Assembly: GCA_017551665.1 (NCBI GenBank)
Contig: JAFZLB010000086.1
Span: 1 to 49,019, forward strand
DNA from: Lachnospiraceae bacterium
Lineage (GTDB): Bacteria; Bacillota; Clostridia; Lachnospirales; Lachnospiraceae
Direction: 5' to 3'
Length of the DNA: 49,019 nt
Shown: positions 1 to 8,365 of the stretch, in pieces
Numbering within the stretch: position 1 is the first letter of the stretch
Layout of the letters: each line of letters begins with the position of its first letter
The notes under the pieces: model-generated
Database searches by the model: none
Told to the model about the DNA's origin: nothing
What the model saw: only the letters and a program-made list of their open reading frames with translations
Made by a program: the position numbers and the translations under genes

Positions 1-1402
1 CGTCGTTGATCTTCAGCGCGTCCGGGAGCGTCCGGTACTGCCCGTCTAAATTGCGGAAGAGAATGTACGGCGTCATCCTGGTGCAGAACTTGTCGTCCCG
101 CAGGCACCCGTACTTGATGAAGGGCGAGATATCGTCCCAGTACTTGTCATAGTTTTCCTTGTCCGTCTTGCAGAGCCCGGCCAGCTTCTCCGCGACCTTT
201 TTGGAAATGTACTCGCTGATCTTCGTCACGAAGCCGTCGTTCTGCAGGGCCGAGCGCGAGACGTTCAGCGGCAGGTCCGGACAGTCGATCACGCCCTTTA
301 AGAGCATGAGGTATTCCGGGATGACTTCCTTGATGTTGTCCGCGATGAAGACCTGGTTGTTATACAGCTTGATCGTGCCCTCGATGGACTCAAACTCCAT
401 GTTGATCTTCGGGAAATAAAGGATGCCCTTGAGATTAAAGGGATAATCCATGTTCAGATGAATCCAGAACAGCGGCTCCTTGTAATCCTGGAAGGTCTTG
501 CGGAAGAACTCCTTATACTCATCCTCCGTGCAGTCCTGCACAGCCTTGGTCCAGAGCGGGTGAATATCATTCAGAAGCTCCGGACGCCGCTTCACCTTGA
601 ACTTCTTTTCCTCTTCCTTTTTGTCCTTGTCGTCTTCCTTCTTCTCCGGGACGATTTCCTCAATCACGGTGTCGGTATCCAGCTTTTCGGATTCCTTCAC
701 CGTCTCCGTGCGGTCGTCGCCTTCCTTGGACAGATAAATCTCATAAGGCATGAAGTTGCAGTATTTCTTGATGACCTCGCGCGCCTTGTATTCGTTGCAG
801 AATTCGAGGCAGTCGTCCGCGATGTGCAGCGTAATCACCGTGCCGAAGGGATGCCCCGCGGCATAGGCGCCGAGCAGTTCCTGCAGCTCCTCCGCAAAGG
901 CGGAAGCCTCACCCTCTTTCATTTCATATTCGCTGGAGCCGTCGCAGTCCCAGTGCACGGCCTTCGCGCCTTCCTGATACGACAGCGTCAGAATCTCCAC
1001 GCTGTCCGACACCATGAAGGTGGAATAAAAGCCGAGACCGAAGTGACCGATGATCTGGTCGTTCGCGTCCTTGTCCTTGTATTTTTCAAGGAAATCCGAA
1101 GCGCCGGAAAAGGCCACCTGGTTGATGTACTGCTCCACCTCGTCCGCCGTCATGCCGATGCCGTTATCGACGATCTTCACCGTCTTTTCCTTGTCATTGA
1201 CGATGATATCGACGCGCGGCTTCCAGCCGTCCGCGAGCGTCACATCCCCCATGCCGCTCATTTTTTTGATCTTGGTGATCGCGTCGCAGGCGTTGGAAAT
1301 CACCTCGCGGTAAAAGATGTCGTGGTCCGAATACAGCCACTTCTTAATGATCGGAAACATGTTTTCCGAGTTGATCGACAGATTCCCCTTTTTTTCAGAC
1401 AT
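1..1402 (-). CDS. htpG: Molecular chaperone HtpG (Hsp90), 3' end cut by window
   Basis: This is the N-terminal 467 residues of the bacterial Hsp90 chaperone, an ATP-dependent dimeric cytosolic chaperone. The reading frame runs off the left edge, so the C-terminal dimerisation domain is not seen. The GHKL ATPase signature is clear: the YREVISNACDA helix, the DNGIGM motif, and the GHFGLGFYSTFMV lid segment. The middle domain follows a charged linker of about 25 Lys/Asp/Glu residues. The ATG at 1402 is preceded by a GGAGG site. The gene has its own consensus promoter just upstream, and a 15-bp palindrome lies in its leader. No CIRCE operator is visible here, unlike mecA in this window. Confidence 0.97.
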   Translation of the reverse strand, partial: MSEKKGNLSINSENMFPIIKKWLYSDHDIFYREVISNACDAITKIKKMSGMGDVTLADGWKPRVDIIVNDKEKTVKIVDNGIGMTADEVEQYINQVAFSGASDFLEKYKDKDANDQIIGHFGLGFYSTFMVSDSVEILTLSYQEGAKAVHWDCDGSSEYEMKEGEASAFAEELQELLGAYAAGHPFGTVITLHIADDCLEFCNEYKAREVIKKYCNFMPYEIYLSKEGDDRTETVKESEKLDTDTVIEEIVPEKKEDDKDKKEEEKKFKVKRRPELLNDIHPLWTKAVQDCTEDEYKEFFRKTFQDYKEPLFWIHLNMDYPFNLKGILYFPKINMEFESIEGTIKLYNNQVFIADNIKEVIPEYLMLLKGVIDCPDLPLNVSRSALQNDGFVTKISEYISKKVAEKLAGLCKTDKENYDKYWDDISPFIKYGCLRDDKFCTRMTPYILFRNLDGQYRTLPDALKIND

Positions 1403-1418
1403 GTGTTTCATCCTCCGT

Positions 1419-1433
1419 ACAAAACGATTTTGT
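1419..1433. promoter_or_regulatory. 15-bp palindrome in htpG leader
   Basis: ACAAAA-CGA-TTTTGT is a perfect inverted repeat lying between the htpG promoter and its Shine-Dalgarno. The position suits a repressor operator or a small leader hairpin. The function is inferred from position only. Confidence 0.4.
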
Positions 1434-1453
1434 GCTCTTAAGGCACCGTACAA

Positions 1454-1482
1454 ATTTTATGCCCGCGGGATGAAAATGTCAA
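1454..1482 (-). promoter_or_regulatory. Sigma-A promoter of htpG
   Basis: On the minus strand TTGACA (1482-1477) and TAAAAT (1459-1454) are separated by exactly 17 bases. It starts right after the stop codon of the upstream foldase gene, so htpG can be expressed independently of leuA. Confidence 0.85.
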
Positions 1483-1483
1483 T

Positions 1484-2446
1484 TTACTCCGAAGGAAAAT
1501 AAGCCTCATATACGGTCCAGAAGGATGCCGTCGTATGCTCTCCCTCCGGAATCTCCAGCGTATCCCAAAGCGCCTCGTTGAGCTGTATTGTCACTTCCTC
1601 CACGAAGCTGTCGTACATTTTCCCGAAGGCCTCGCGCTTGCGCCTCGTCACAATCCGCGTCTTGTTCTCCCTCGTCTGCTCCCGGTCAAAGGAAGAGACG
1701 CAGCGCAAAAGATAATAAGCTTCCTCCGTTTCCAGCACTTCGCTGATCTCTCCCGTTTCCAGCGCGAAGGCTTCCTGCTCCGGAATACCGCCGCCCTCTC
1801 CCGTACCGAAGGAAACCCTTGCCGTGTCCGCTTCGTTATAGACCTGAAGGACCTGCAAAAAATCATCCCCCGCGGCAATCCGCGCCTCGGCCTCACGGAT
1901 GGAAGCCTCTGCCGCCGCGGCGTCACGGCCCTTCCCCACCATGATCTGCTCCACGGTAATCGTGCGCGCCTCGTCGTCGGAGATCTCCGGATTGATGTCC
2001 CGCACGGCGTAATCATACACCTTTCCGGCCAGTGCCATTTCCATGTACATCCGCCGGAGCTTTTCCTCCGTGATGTCCTCCAGGGCCGTAAGGTCCGCTT
2101 CCGAGAGGGAACGGTAATACTCCGCCGCCGCCTCCGTCGCCTTCTCCCGCTCCGGTTCCTCGATCCGGATATTCATCCGGTCCGCCAGAAGATTCATAAT
2201 CTTGACCTGGGACGCGAAGGAAAGCGCGTTTTCCCGGATGAGATCCTCCGGCGCGCCGATTTCCGCATAGGCGTTCTTCAGATTGACGAGATAAACCTTC
2301 ATCTCCTGCACGCTGCAGGAGCTTGTCTCGACACGGAATACCTCATCCCGCGCAAAGCTCTTTGTCACCACTAACTTTTCCGCGTCGCAGGCGGAACACA
2401 ACAGGGACAGACAAAGAAACAGGATTGGCGCAAAAAAACGTCTCAC
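1484..2446 (-). CDS. PpiC/PrsA-type peptidyl-prolyl isomerase lipoprotein
   Basis: A 320-residue exported lipoprotein. A basic start (MRRFF), a hydrophobic stretch and a lipobox LCSAC with Cys20 predict anchoring on the outer face of the membrane. Residues about 30-150 look like the helical SurA/PrsA N-terminal chaperone region. Residues about 160-255 look like a parvulin domain (EQIMVGKG start, FGTGEGGGIPEQ core, VLETEEAYYLLRC end). Proteins of this family help secreted proteins fold. The start is a GTG two bases after the leuA stop, so translation is probably coupled to leuA. Family membership is fairly sure; whether the prolyl isomerase site is active is not shown. Confidence 0.8.
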   Translation of the reverse strand: MRRFFAPILFLCLSLLCSACDAEKLVVTKSFARDEVFRVETSSCSVQEMKVYLVNLKNAYAEIGAPEDLIRENALSFASQVKIMNLLADRMNIRIEEPEREKATEAAAEYYRSLSEADLTALEDITEEKLRRMYMEMALAGKVYDYAVRDINPEISDDEARTITVEQIMVGKGRDAAAAEASIREAEARIAAGDDFLQVLQVYNEADTARVSFGTGEGGGIPEQEAFALETGEISEVLETEEAYYLLRCVSSFDREQTRENKTRIVTRRKREAFGKMYDSFVEEVTIQLNEALWDTLEIPEGEHTTASFWTVYEAYFPSE

Positions 2447-2448
2447 CC

Positions 2449-4458
2449 TCAGGAACCTTCCTGCACGTTGACGGATTCACGGTACTGCACCGGGGTGCAG
2501 CCGAAGGTCTTTTTGAACAGGCGGTTAAAGTGTTCCACGTTCGGATAGCCCACCGACTCCGCGATACGCTCCACCCGCATGTTCCCGGAACGGAGCATGG
2601 AGGTGGCCTTGCCGAGGCGGATCTTCTGCACGTTGCCGCCGAAGGTCATCCCGGACTTGTCCCGGATGTAACGGGAAAGATAGGGCTTCGAAAGGTAAAA
2701 CTCCCGCGAAAGATCATCCAGCGTCACCGTGCGGTAATGCTTGCGGATGAAGCCCAGGATCTGTCCGATGCGATCGTCCTTTTCACCCTCCGCGTGGCCG
2801 CTCATCAGCAGCCGGTTCACGGCGCTCACAAGCGCGTCAATGGAGGACTGGATGATGTCCGTATGAATGCCCACGCCCCAGAAGACGCGCTCTCCCAGGA
2901 TGATGCTGACATAGCTCACCGCCTTGGCGTCCGCCCCTTCGCCGAGGGCGTGCTCCTCATAGCTCGCGAGCTTGTAGTCCAGGCCGAAGTGCTGCATGAT
3001 GCAGTGGTTGACGGCATCCAGTCGGCCGCTGCCGGAAGCCTCCACCGTCGTACGGTTCCGGTCCGCCTCGATCTCCACCTTCGCGACAATGCCGTGGTCC
3101 TTGACAAAACGGCAGTCCGCCAGATGAAACTGCGTGTGATTATGCACATAGCTGTCTTCGAAGATCCGGTAAATCCGTTCCGGCGTCAGCTCCGCGTGCT
3201 CCTTGTCGGAAATGTCCTTGACGAGATAACCGACCTCCTCCTGCATGGCCCGCGGCAGCGCAATCCCGTGATTCGTGCGCAGGATGTAGCTGACGCCGCC
3301 CTTGCCGGACTGGGAGTTGATGCGGATGACATCGCCGTCGTAGGTGCGGCCGATGTCCGCCGGATCAATCGGCAGATAGGGAACGGTCCAGATACCCTTG
3401 TCCTTCCCCTTGTCATGCCAGGCAAAGCCCTTGGCGATCGCGTCCTGATGGGAGCCGGAAAAGGCCGTGAATACCAGCTGTCCGCCGTAGGGATGACGGG
3501 GTTCCACCGTCATGCGGGTCAGGTTTTCATAGCGTGCCGCGATGCGGTTGATGTCCGAAAAATCCAGGCCCGGATCCACGCCGTGGGAATAGAGATTCAG
3601 CGCCAGGGTGATGATGTCCACATTGCCCGTCCGCTCGCCGTTCCCGAAGAGCGTGCCTTCCACACGGTCCGCGCCGGCCAACACCGCCATTTCCGCCGTC
3701 GCGACGCCGGTGCCCCTGTCGTTGTGCGGATGCACCGAAAGCGTCACATGCTCGCGGTAAGGCAGGTGATGACAGATGTATTCGATCTGGGATGCGAAGA
3801 CATGGGGCATGGCGTTTTCCACGGTGGTCGGGATGTTGATGATGACATTCCGCTCCTTGTCGGGACGCCAGATGTCCAGTACCGCCCCGCAGACCTCGAC
3901 GGCATAATCCACCTCCGTCCCGGAGAAGGACTCCGGCGAATACTGGAAGGAGAAATTGCCCTTTGTCTGTTCCGCGAGACGCTTTAAGAGCTTCGCGCCG
4001 TCCACGGCGATCTGAAGGATCTCCGGGCGGCTCTTGCCAAAGACCTGCTCCCGCTGTGCGAGAGAGGTGGAATTATACAGATGCACGATGGCGTGGGGCG
4101 CACCCTCCACGGCCTCAAAGGTCTTGCGGATGATATGCTCCCTCGCCTGCGTCAGAACCTGCACCGTCACGTCATCCGGAATCAGCTTCTCTTCGATCAG
4201 CACGCGGGCGAATTCGTAATCCGTCTCACTGGCCGCCGGAAAGCCGATCTCGATTTCCTTGAAGCCGAGCGCGACAAGCATCTTGAAGTATTCCAACTTC
4301 TCCTTCGTGCTCATCGGCTCAATCAGGGCCTGGTTGCCGTCGCGCAGATCCACGCTGCACCAGACGGGCGGATGATCCAGATGATCCTTCCATACCCAGT
4401 CATGCGTGACCTCGGGCGGCATAAAATACTGTGGCTGGTACTTGCTGACGTTCTTCAT
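2449..4458 (-). CDS. leuA: 2-isopropylmalate synthase fused to C-terminal AraC-type HTH domain
   Basis: A single 669-codon frame. Residues 1-400 are the catalytic TIM barrel that condenses 2-oxoisovalerate with acetyl-CoA, the first step of leucine synthesis: the LRDGNQAL site at 38-45 and the HPHN metal ligands at 243-246 are intact. Residues about 430-550 match the leucine-binding regulatory domain. Instead of ending there, the protein continues through a short linker (SGHAEGEKDD) into a complete AraC/XylS DNA-binding domain, residues 562-661. Both helix-turn-helix motifs are present (LDDLSREFYLSKPYLSRYIR and RIAESVGYPNVEHFNRLFKK). No other leucine genes are in the window. The gene has its own leader with a large inverted repeat. 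The family is certain; that the fusion acts as a leucine-sensing regulator is inference. Confidence 0.95.
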   Translation of the reverse strand: MKNVSKYQPQYFMPPEVTHDWVWKDHLDHPPVWCSVDLRDGNQALIEPMSTKEKLEYFKMLVALGFKEIEIGFPAASETDYEFARVLIEEKLIPDDVTVQVLTQAREHIIRKTFEAVEGAPHAIVHLYNSTSLAQREQVFGKSRPEILQIAVDGAKLLKRLAEQTKGNFSFQYSPESFSGTEVDYAVEVCGAVLDIWRPDKERNVIINIPTTVENAMPHVFASQIEYICHHLPYREHVTLSVHPHNDRGTGVATAEMAVLAGADRVEGTLFGNGERTGNVDIITLALNLYSHGVDPGLDFSDINRIAARYENLTRMTVEPRHPYGGQLVFTAFSGSHQDAIAKGFAWHDKGKDKGIWTVPYLPIDPADIGRTYDGDVIRINSQSGKGGVSYILRTNHGIALPRAMQEEVGYLVKDISDKEHAELTPERIYRIFEDSYVHNHTQFHLADCRFVKDHGIVAKVEIEADRNRTTVEASGSGRLDAVNHCIMQHFGLDYKLASYEEHALGEGADAKAVSYVSIILGERVFWGVGIHTDIIQSSIDALVSAVNRLLMSGHAEGEKDDRIGQILGFIRKHYRTVTLDDLSREFYLSKPYLSRYIRDKSGMTFGGNVQKIRLGKATSMLRSGNMRVERIAESVGYPNVEHFNRLFKKTFGCTPVQYRESVNVQEGS

Positions 4459-4470
4459 TTTGCATTTCTC

Positions 4471-4529
4471 CTGCGCTGTGGTGTTTTTGTGCTAAACAGT
4501 TGATAATATATAATATGCCACAGCCGCAG
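4471..4529. promoter_or_regulatory. Inverted repeat in the leuA promoter/leader
   Basis: CTGCGCTGTGG at 4471-4481 and CCACAGCCGCAG at 4518-4529 form a 12/11-base inverted repeat with a one-base bulge. They enclose an AT-rich stretch with TATTAT-like -10 candidates. The proximal arm abuts the leuA ribosome site (AGGAG). It could be an operator for the AraC domain of LeuA or an mRNA hairpin controlling translation. Confidence 0.6.
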
Positions 4530-4572
4530 AAGAAACGCAAGCATTATTTTTTATCTTTTTATTTGATTGAAA

Positions 4573-6564
4573 TTATTGCAGGTCCAAATAGTCCTTCAGC
4601 TTTCTGGAACGGGAGGGGTGACGCAGCTTCCGGAGCGCCTTCGCCTCAATCTGGCGGATGCGTTCCCTGGTCACGTTAAACTCCTTGCCCACTTCCTCAA
4701 GCGTGCGGGCCCTGCCGTCATCCAGGCCGAAGCGCAGACGCAGCACCTTCTGTTCGCGCTCCGTCAGCGTGCCCAGCACCTCGACGAGCTGCTCCTTTAA
4801 GAGCGTGAAGGCTGCGGCATCCGGCGGCTCCATGACCTTGTCGTCCTCTAAGAAATCTCCGAGGTGCGAATCCTCTTCCTCGCCGATGGGGGTTTCGAGG
4901 GATACCGGTTCCTGGGAAATCTTCAGGATCTCCCGGACGCGTTCCACGGGGATGTCCATCTTCTCCGCGATTTCCTCCGGCGCCGGCTCACGGCCGAGCT
5001 CCTGCAGCAGCTGCCTGGACACGCGGATCAGCTTGTTGATCGTCTCCACCATGTGCACCGGGATGCGGATCGTGCGCGCCTGATCGGCGATGGCTCTCGT
5101 AATGGCCTGACGAATCCACCAGGTCGCGTAGGTGGAGAACTTGAAGCCCTTGCGGAAATCAAATTTTTCCACGGCCTTGATCAGGCCCAGATTGCCTTCC
5201 TGAATGAGATCGAGGAACAGCATGCCGCGTCCCACATAGCGTTTCGCAATCGACACCACGAGACGCAGGTTCGCCTCGGCCAGCTTCTTTCTGGCCGCCT
5301 CGCCCTTGCGGGACATATCGTTCAACTGTCTGCGGTTCTTGCCCTTGACCAGCTGCGCTTCTTCCTTTCTGCGCTGCGGATCCTCCTGCTCCTCCGTCAC
5401 GCGGCCAAGCACGCGGTCCGCCGCCGTACCGGCCTCCATCTGCTTCGCGAACTCCACTTCCTGATCGGCGGTAAGCAGCGGCACCTTGCCGATTTCCTTG
5501 AGATACATGCGGACGGGATCCTCAATGCTCACGCCGTCGGGAATGTCCACGTCCAGATTCTCGACCTCGCTGCCTTCCTCATCCGCCAGCAACAGCTCGT
5601 CGTCCGGAATATCGTCCGTGTCATCCGTGATCTGCAGCACGTCGATGTGAGACTGTTCCAGTGTCTCTAAGGCGTGCTCCATCTGCTCCTCGCCCGGATG
5701 CAGATCGGCGAGGGCATCGCTGACTTCGCTGTATTCCAGGACGTTTTTCTTTTTCCGCGCGTGCTGGATCAGATCCCGGATTCGCTGTTCCAGTTTCAGC
5801 TGATCCTCCTGCGTCCACACGCGGTCGTCATCGTCCGTCTCTTCAACGAAAAGATCCGGTTCCTCCGGGAATTCCGTGAACTTCGGCTTTTTCGTCTTTT
5901 CGGGGGCTTTCTTCTGTTTGGCTTTCTCGGCCTCTTTTTGCTTTTTGGCCTTCTCCTGTTCCTTTTGCTTTTTGGCGAGCTCGGCCTCTTTCAGCTTTCT
6001 GGCCTTTTCCTGTTCCTTCAGTTTTTTCTGCTTTTCCTGCTCCTTCTTTTTCGCGGCGGCGGCCTTCTCGCGTTCCTTTTTTTCGCGTTCCCGCTGTTGC
6101 TCCTTCAGTTTTTTCTGCCGCTCCTGCTCCTTCTTTTTTGCGGCAGCGGCCCTCTCGCGTTCCTTTTTTTCGCGCTCCTGTTTCCGGCGTTTTTCCTCCG
6201 CCGCGCGTTTGGCGGCAGCTTCCTTCTTCGCCTTCTCCTGCTCCTTCTTTTTCGCGGCGGCGGCTCTGTCGCGCTCCTTTTTGGCACGCTCCGCGGCACG
6301 GCGTTTTTCATCCGCCTCTTTCTTTTTTGCCGCTTCCCGTTTCTTCTTTTCCTCGGCCGCCTTCTTTGCCGCCTGCTCCTTTTCCCGCCTCAGCTTTTCC
6401 TGCGCCCTGCGTTTTTCTTCCGCCGCCTTCTTTGCGGCAGCGTCGTTTTTGGCGGAAGCCTTCGGCGCGGCGGTCTTTTTCGGCGCCGCCTTCTTCGGGG
6501 CTTCCTTCTTTGCGGGGGCTTTCTTTGCCGCGGGTTTCGGTGTCGCTTTCTTTGCTGTTGCCAT
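4573..6564 (-). CDS. rpoD: Primary sigma factor RpoD (SigA) with about 228-residue charged N-terminal extension
   Basis: The housekeeping sigma factor that directs RNA polymerase to -35/-10 promoters. Residues about 250-663 hold the standard parts: a region 1.1-like segment, region 1.2 ([17 protein letters not shown]), region 2 ([17 protein letters not shown] and [17 protein letters not shown]), region 3, and region 4 with the helix-turn-helix [19 protein letters not shown]. Clostridial RpoD is usually under 400 residues. Here 663 residues arise because residues 1-228 are almost only Lys, Glu, Ala, Arg and Gln. The first 40 are histone H1-like (KKAAPKK); the rest is a long charged helix with repeats of [10 protein letters not shown] and QKKLKEQ. 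Start ATG 6564 follows AGAGGAG. It lies 26 bp after dnaG. Confidence 0.98.
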   Translation of the reverse strand: MATAKKATPKPAAKKAPAKKEAPKKAAPKKTAAPKASAKNDAAAKKAAEEKRRAQEKLRREKEQAAKKAAEEKKKREAAKKKEADEKRRAAERAKKERDRAAAAKKKEQEKAKKEAAAKRAAEEKRRKQEREKKERERAAAAKKKEQERQKKLKEQQREREKKEREKAAAAKKKEQEKQKKLKEQEKARKLKEAELAKKQKEQEKAKKQKEAEKAKQKKAPEKTKKPKFTEFPEEPDLFVEETDDDDRVWTQEDQLKLEQRIRDLIQHARKKKNVLEYSEVSDALADLHPGEEQMEHALETLEQSHIDVLQITDDTDDIPDDELLLADEEGSEVENLDVDIPDGVSIEDPVRMYLKEIGKVPLLTADQEVEFAKQMEAGTAADRVLGRVTEEQEDPQRRKEEAQLVKGKNRRQLNDMSRKGEAARKKLAEANLRLVVSIAKRYVGRGMLFLDLIQEGNLGLIKAVEKFDFRKGFKFSTYATWWIRQAITRAIADQARTIRIPVHMVETINKLIRVSRQLLQELGREPAPEEIAEKMDIPVERVREILKISQEPVSLETPIGEEEDSHLGDFLEDDKVMEPPDAAAFTLLKEQLVEVLGTLTEREQKVLRLRFGLDDGRARTLEEVGKEFNVTRERIRQIEAKALRKLRHPSRSRKLKDYLDLQ

Positions 6565-6590
6565 GTTTGTTCTCCTCTTTCCTTACCGGT

Positions 6591-8363
6591 TTATCCTCTG
6601 CGTCTGGAGAAATCCTCCAGCCTTCGTTTTCCCTCTATGGTCATACTGAGATAGGACGGATCCGACGGATTTGCTTCCTTCAGTTTTTTGTCATAGGCGC
6701 GTTTGATCACATCCAGCACAATGTCATGCAGCGCCTGGCTCTGCTCCGCTTCCTTTTCGCCGATGACCACCGGCGTGTTGAGGATGAGGGCGCACTGTTC
6801 GCGTTCCTCTTCCTCCTCAAAGCGGTCCGGCAGAGCCGCCGCCTGAAAGCGTCCTTCCGTGAGCGCGGCAAACATCATCTCCGCGACGCGTGCGCAGAAG
6901 GGATCCGTAAAATCCGTCACCTGCACATCCTCCCGGATGCGTTCAAAGTCCGCCGGACGCTCCGCAAGCCAGGCCAACAGCATCCGCTGGGACTTGACCC
7001 CTTCCTCGCCCCGGGCCTTCCTTGCCCTTGTGTAAACGTTCTCCCGCTGCTGCGCCGCAGCGCTTTGCAACGCACCGGCAGGAATCGTGGCCAGGGTCTG
7101 CCGGAAATCATCCGCGTTGATATGATACTTCGCGCAGAGCGTCTGCAGATAATTTTCCCGTTCCACCGCCTCCGGAAAGGTCTGCAACAGACGCGCCGCC
7201 ATTTCTTTGTAAAAGGCCGTCCGCTCCGCGGGATCCTCCATCCGGTAGCCGCGCTCGATCACGGAAATCTCAAACAGAAAGGCGTTCTCCGCCGCACGGA
7301 TCCGCCGCTCCATTTCCTCCGCGCCCAACGCCTTCAAAAACTCGTCCGGGTCCTTATGCGGAGCCAGCGTCATAACCTTAGCGCGTAAGCCCGCCCCCCG
7401 CAGCACGCGGATGGCACGCAGCGCGGCTCTGGTCCCTGCTTCGTCCGAATCATAGGCCAGCACCGCTTCCTTTGTGTAACGCTTCAACAGCGCCGCCTGC
7501 CCCTCCGTAAAGGAAGTGCCGAGGGAGGCCACTGCCTCTAAAAAGCCCGCCTGCTGCATGGCAATGACATCCATATAGCCCTCGCAAAGAATAAAGAGTC
7601 CCTTCCTTGCGTTCTTCGCGTACATCAGGCCGTAAAGATTGCGGCTTTTGTCGAAGATCATGGTCTCCGGCGAGTTCAGGTATTTCGGCTCTCCTTCGCC
7701 TAAGACCCGTCCGCCAAAGCCGATCACGCGGCCGTTTGTGTCCTGGATCGGAAACATCACGCGGTTCCAGAACTTGTCCTTCAGACCGCTCTTTTCGTCC
7801 CGGACCGCCAGTCCCGCGTCGACGATTTCCGCATCCGAAAAACCCTTTTCCCTTAAGTAACGGACGAGAACATCCCTGGACAGCGGTGCGAAGCCTAAGC
7901 CGAATCGCTTCAGTGTTTCCTCCGAAAGCCCCCGCTGCTGCAGGTACTGCATGCCCGCCGCGCCCTTCTCCGAGCGCAGGCGGTAATAATACCAGGCGGC
8001 CGCTTCCTTGTTCGCGTCCAGAAGACGCTTCCGCCTGTCCGTCTTCTGCTTTTCTTTCTCCGCGTCCCCGCCCGTGGGCAGCGTGATATGCGCACGCTCC
8101 GCCAGCTGCTTCACCGCCTCCGTCCAGCTGAGGTTGTCGTATTTCTGGACATAGGTGAAGACATTGCCGCCAACGCCGCAGCCGAAGCAGTAAAACATCT
8201 GCTTTGCGGGCGAGACGGAGAAGGACGGGGTTTTCTCGTTATGAAAGGGACAGAGTCCGAAGTAATTGCTCCCCCTGCGGGAAAGCTGCACCGTCTGTGA
8301 AATCACGTCCACAATATCGTTTGCCGCGCGCACATCCTCGATGATGCTGTCGTCATAGCGCAT
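6591..8363 (-). CDS. dnaG: DNA primase
   Basis: DnaG makes RNA primers at the replication fork, recruited by the DnaB helicase. The N-terminal CHC2 zinc finger (CPFHNEKTPSF, then FYCFGCGVGGN) binds template DNA. The TOPRIM catalytic core shows EGYMDVIAMQQAGF with the metal-binding acidic residues and the later YDSDEAG. The C-terminal part, about residues 440-590, is the variable helicase-binding region. At 590 residues it has the normal length. The ATG lies two bases after the dgt stop, and rpoD follows, giving the conserved dgt-dnaG-rpoD order of Firmicutes. Confidence 0.98.
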   Translation of the reverse strand: MRYDDSIIEDVRAANDIVDVISQTVQLSRRGSNYFGLCPFHNEKTPSFSVSPAKQMFYCFGCGVGGNVFTYVQKYDNLSWTEAVKQLAERAHITLPTGGDAEKEKQKTDRRKRLLDANKEAAAWYYYRLRSEKGAAGMQYLQQRGLSEETLKRFGLGFAPLSRDVLVRYLREKGFSDAEIVDAGLAVRDEKSGLKDKFWNRVMFPIQDTNGRVIGFGGRVLGEGEPKYLNSPETMIFDKSRNLYGLMYAKNARKGLFILCEGYMDVIAMQQAGFLEAVASLGTSFTEGQAALLKRYTKEAVLAYDSDEAGTRAALRAIRVLRGAGLRAKVMTLAPHKDPDEFLKALGAEEMERRIRAAENAFLFEISVIERGYRMEDPAERTAFYKEMAARLLQTFPEAVERENYLQTLCAKYHINADDFRQTLATIPAGALQSAAAQQRENVYTRARKARGEEGVKSQRMLLAWLAERPADFERIREDVQVTDFTDPFCARVAEMMFAALTEGRFQAAALPDRFEEEEEREQCALILNTPVVIGEKEAEQSQALHDIVLDVIKRAYDKKLKEANPSDPSYLSMTIEGKRRLEDFSRRRG

Positions 8364-8365
8364 GC

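Noticed and set aside
458..1441. Plus-strand frame of over 300 codons opposite htpG
   Set aside because: The minus strand encodes a clear Hsp90; the other frame is a GC-rich shadow without homology features.
4459..4572. T-box or leucine attenuator before leuA
   Set aside because: No T-box sequence, no run of Leu codons and no terminator with T-run were found.
5674..6654. Long plus-strand frames rich in Phe/Leu/Ser opposite the rpoD N-terminal extension
   Set aside because: They are the antisense of Lys/Glu/Ala-rich coding repeats; no ribosome site or family match.
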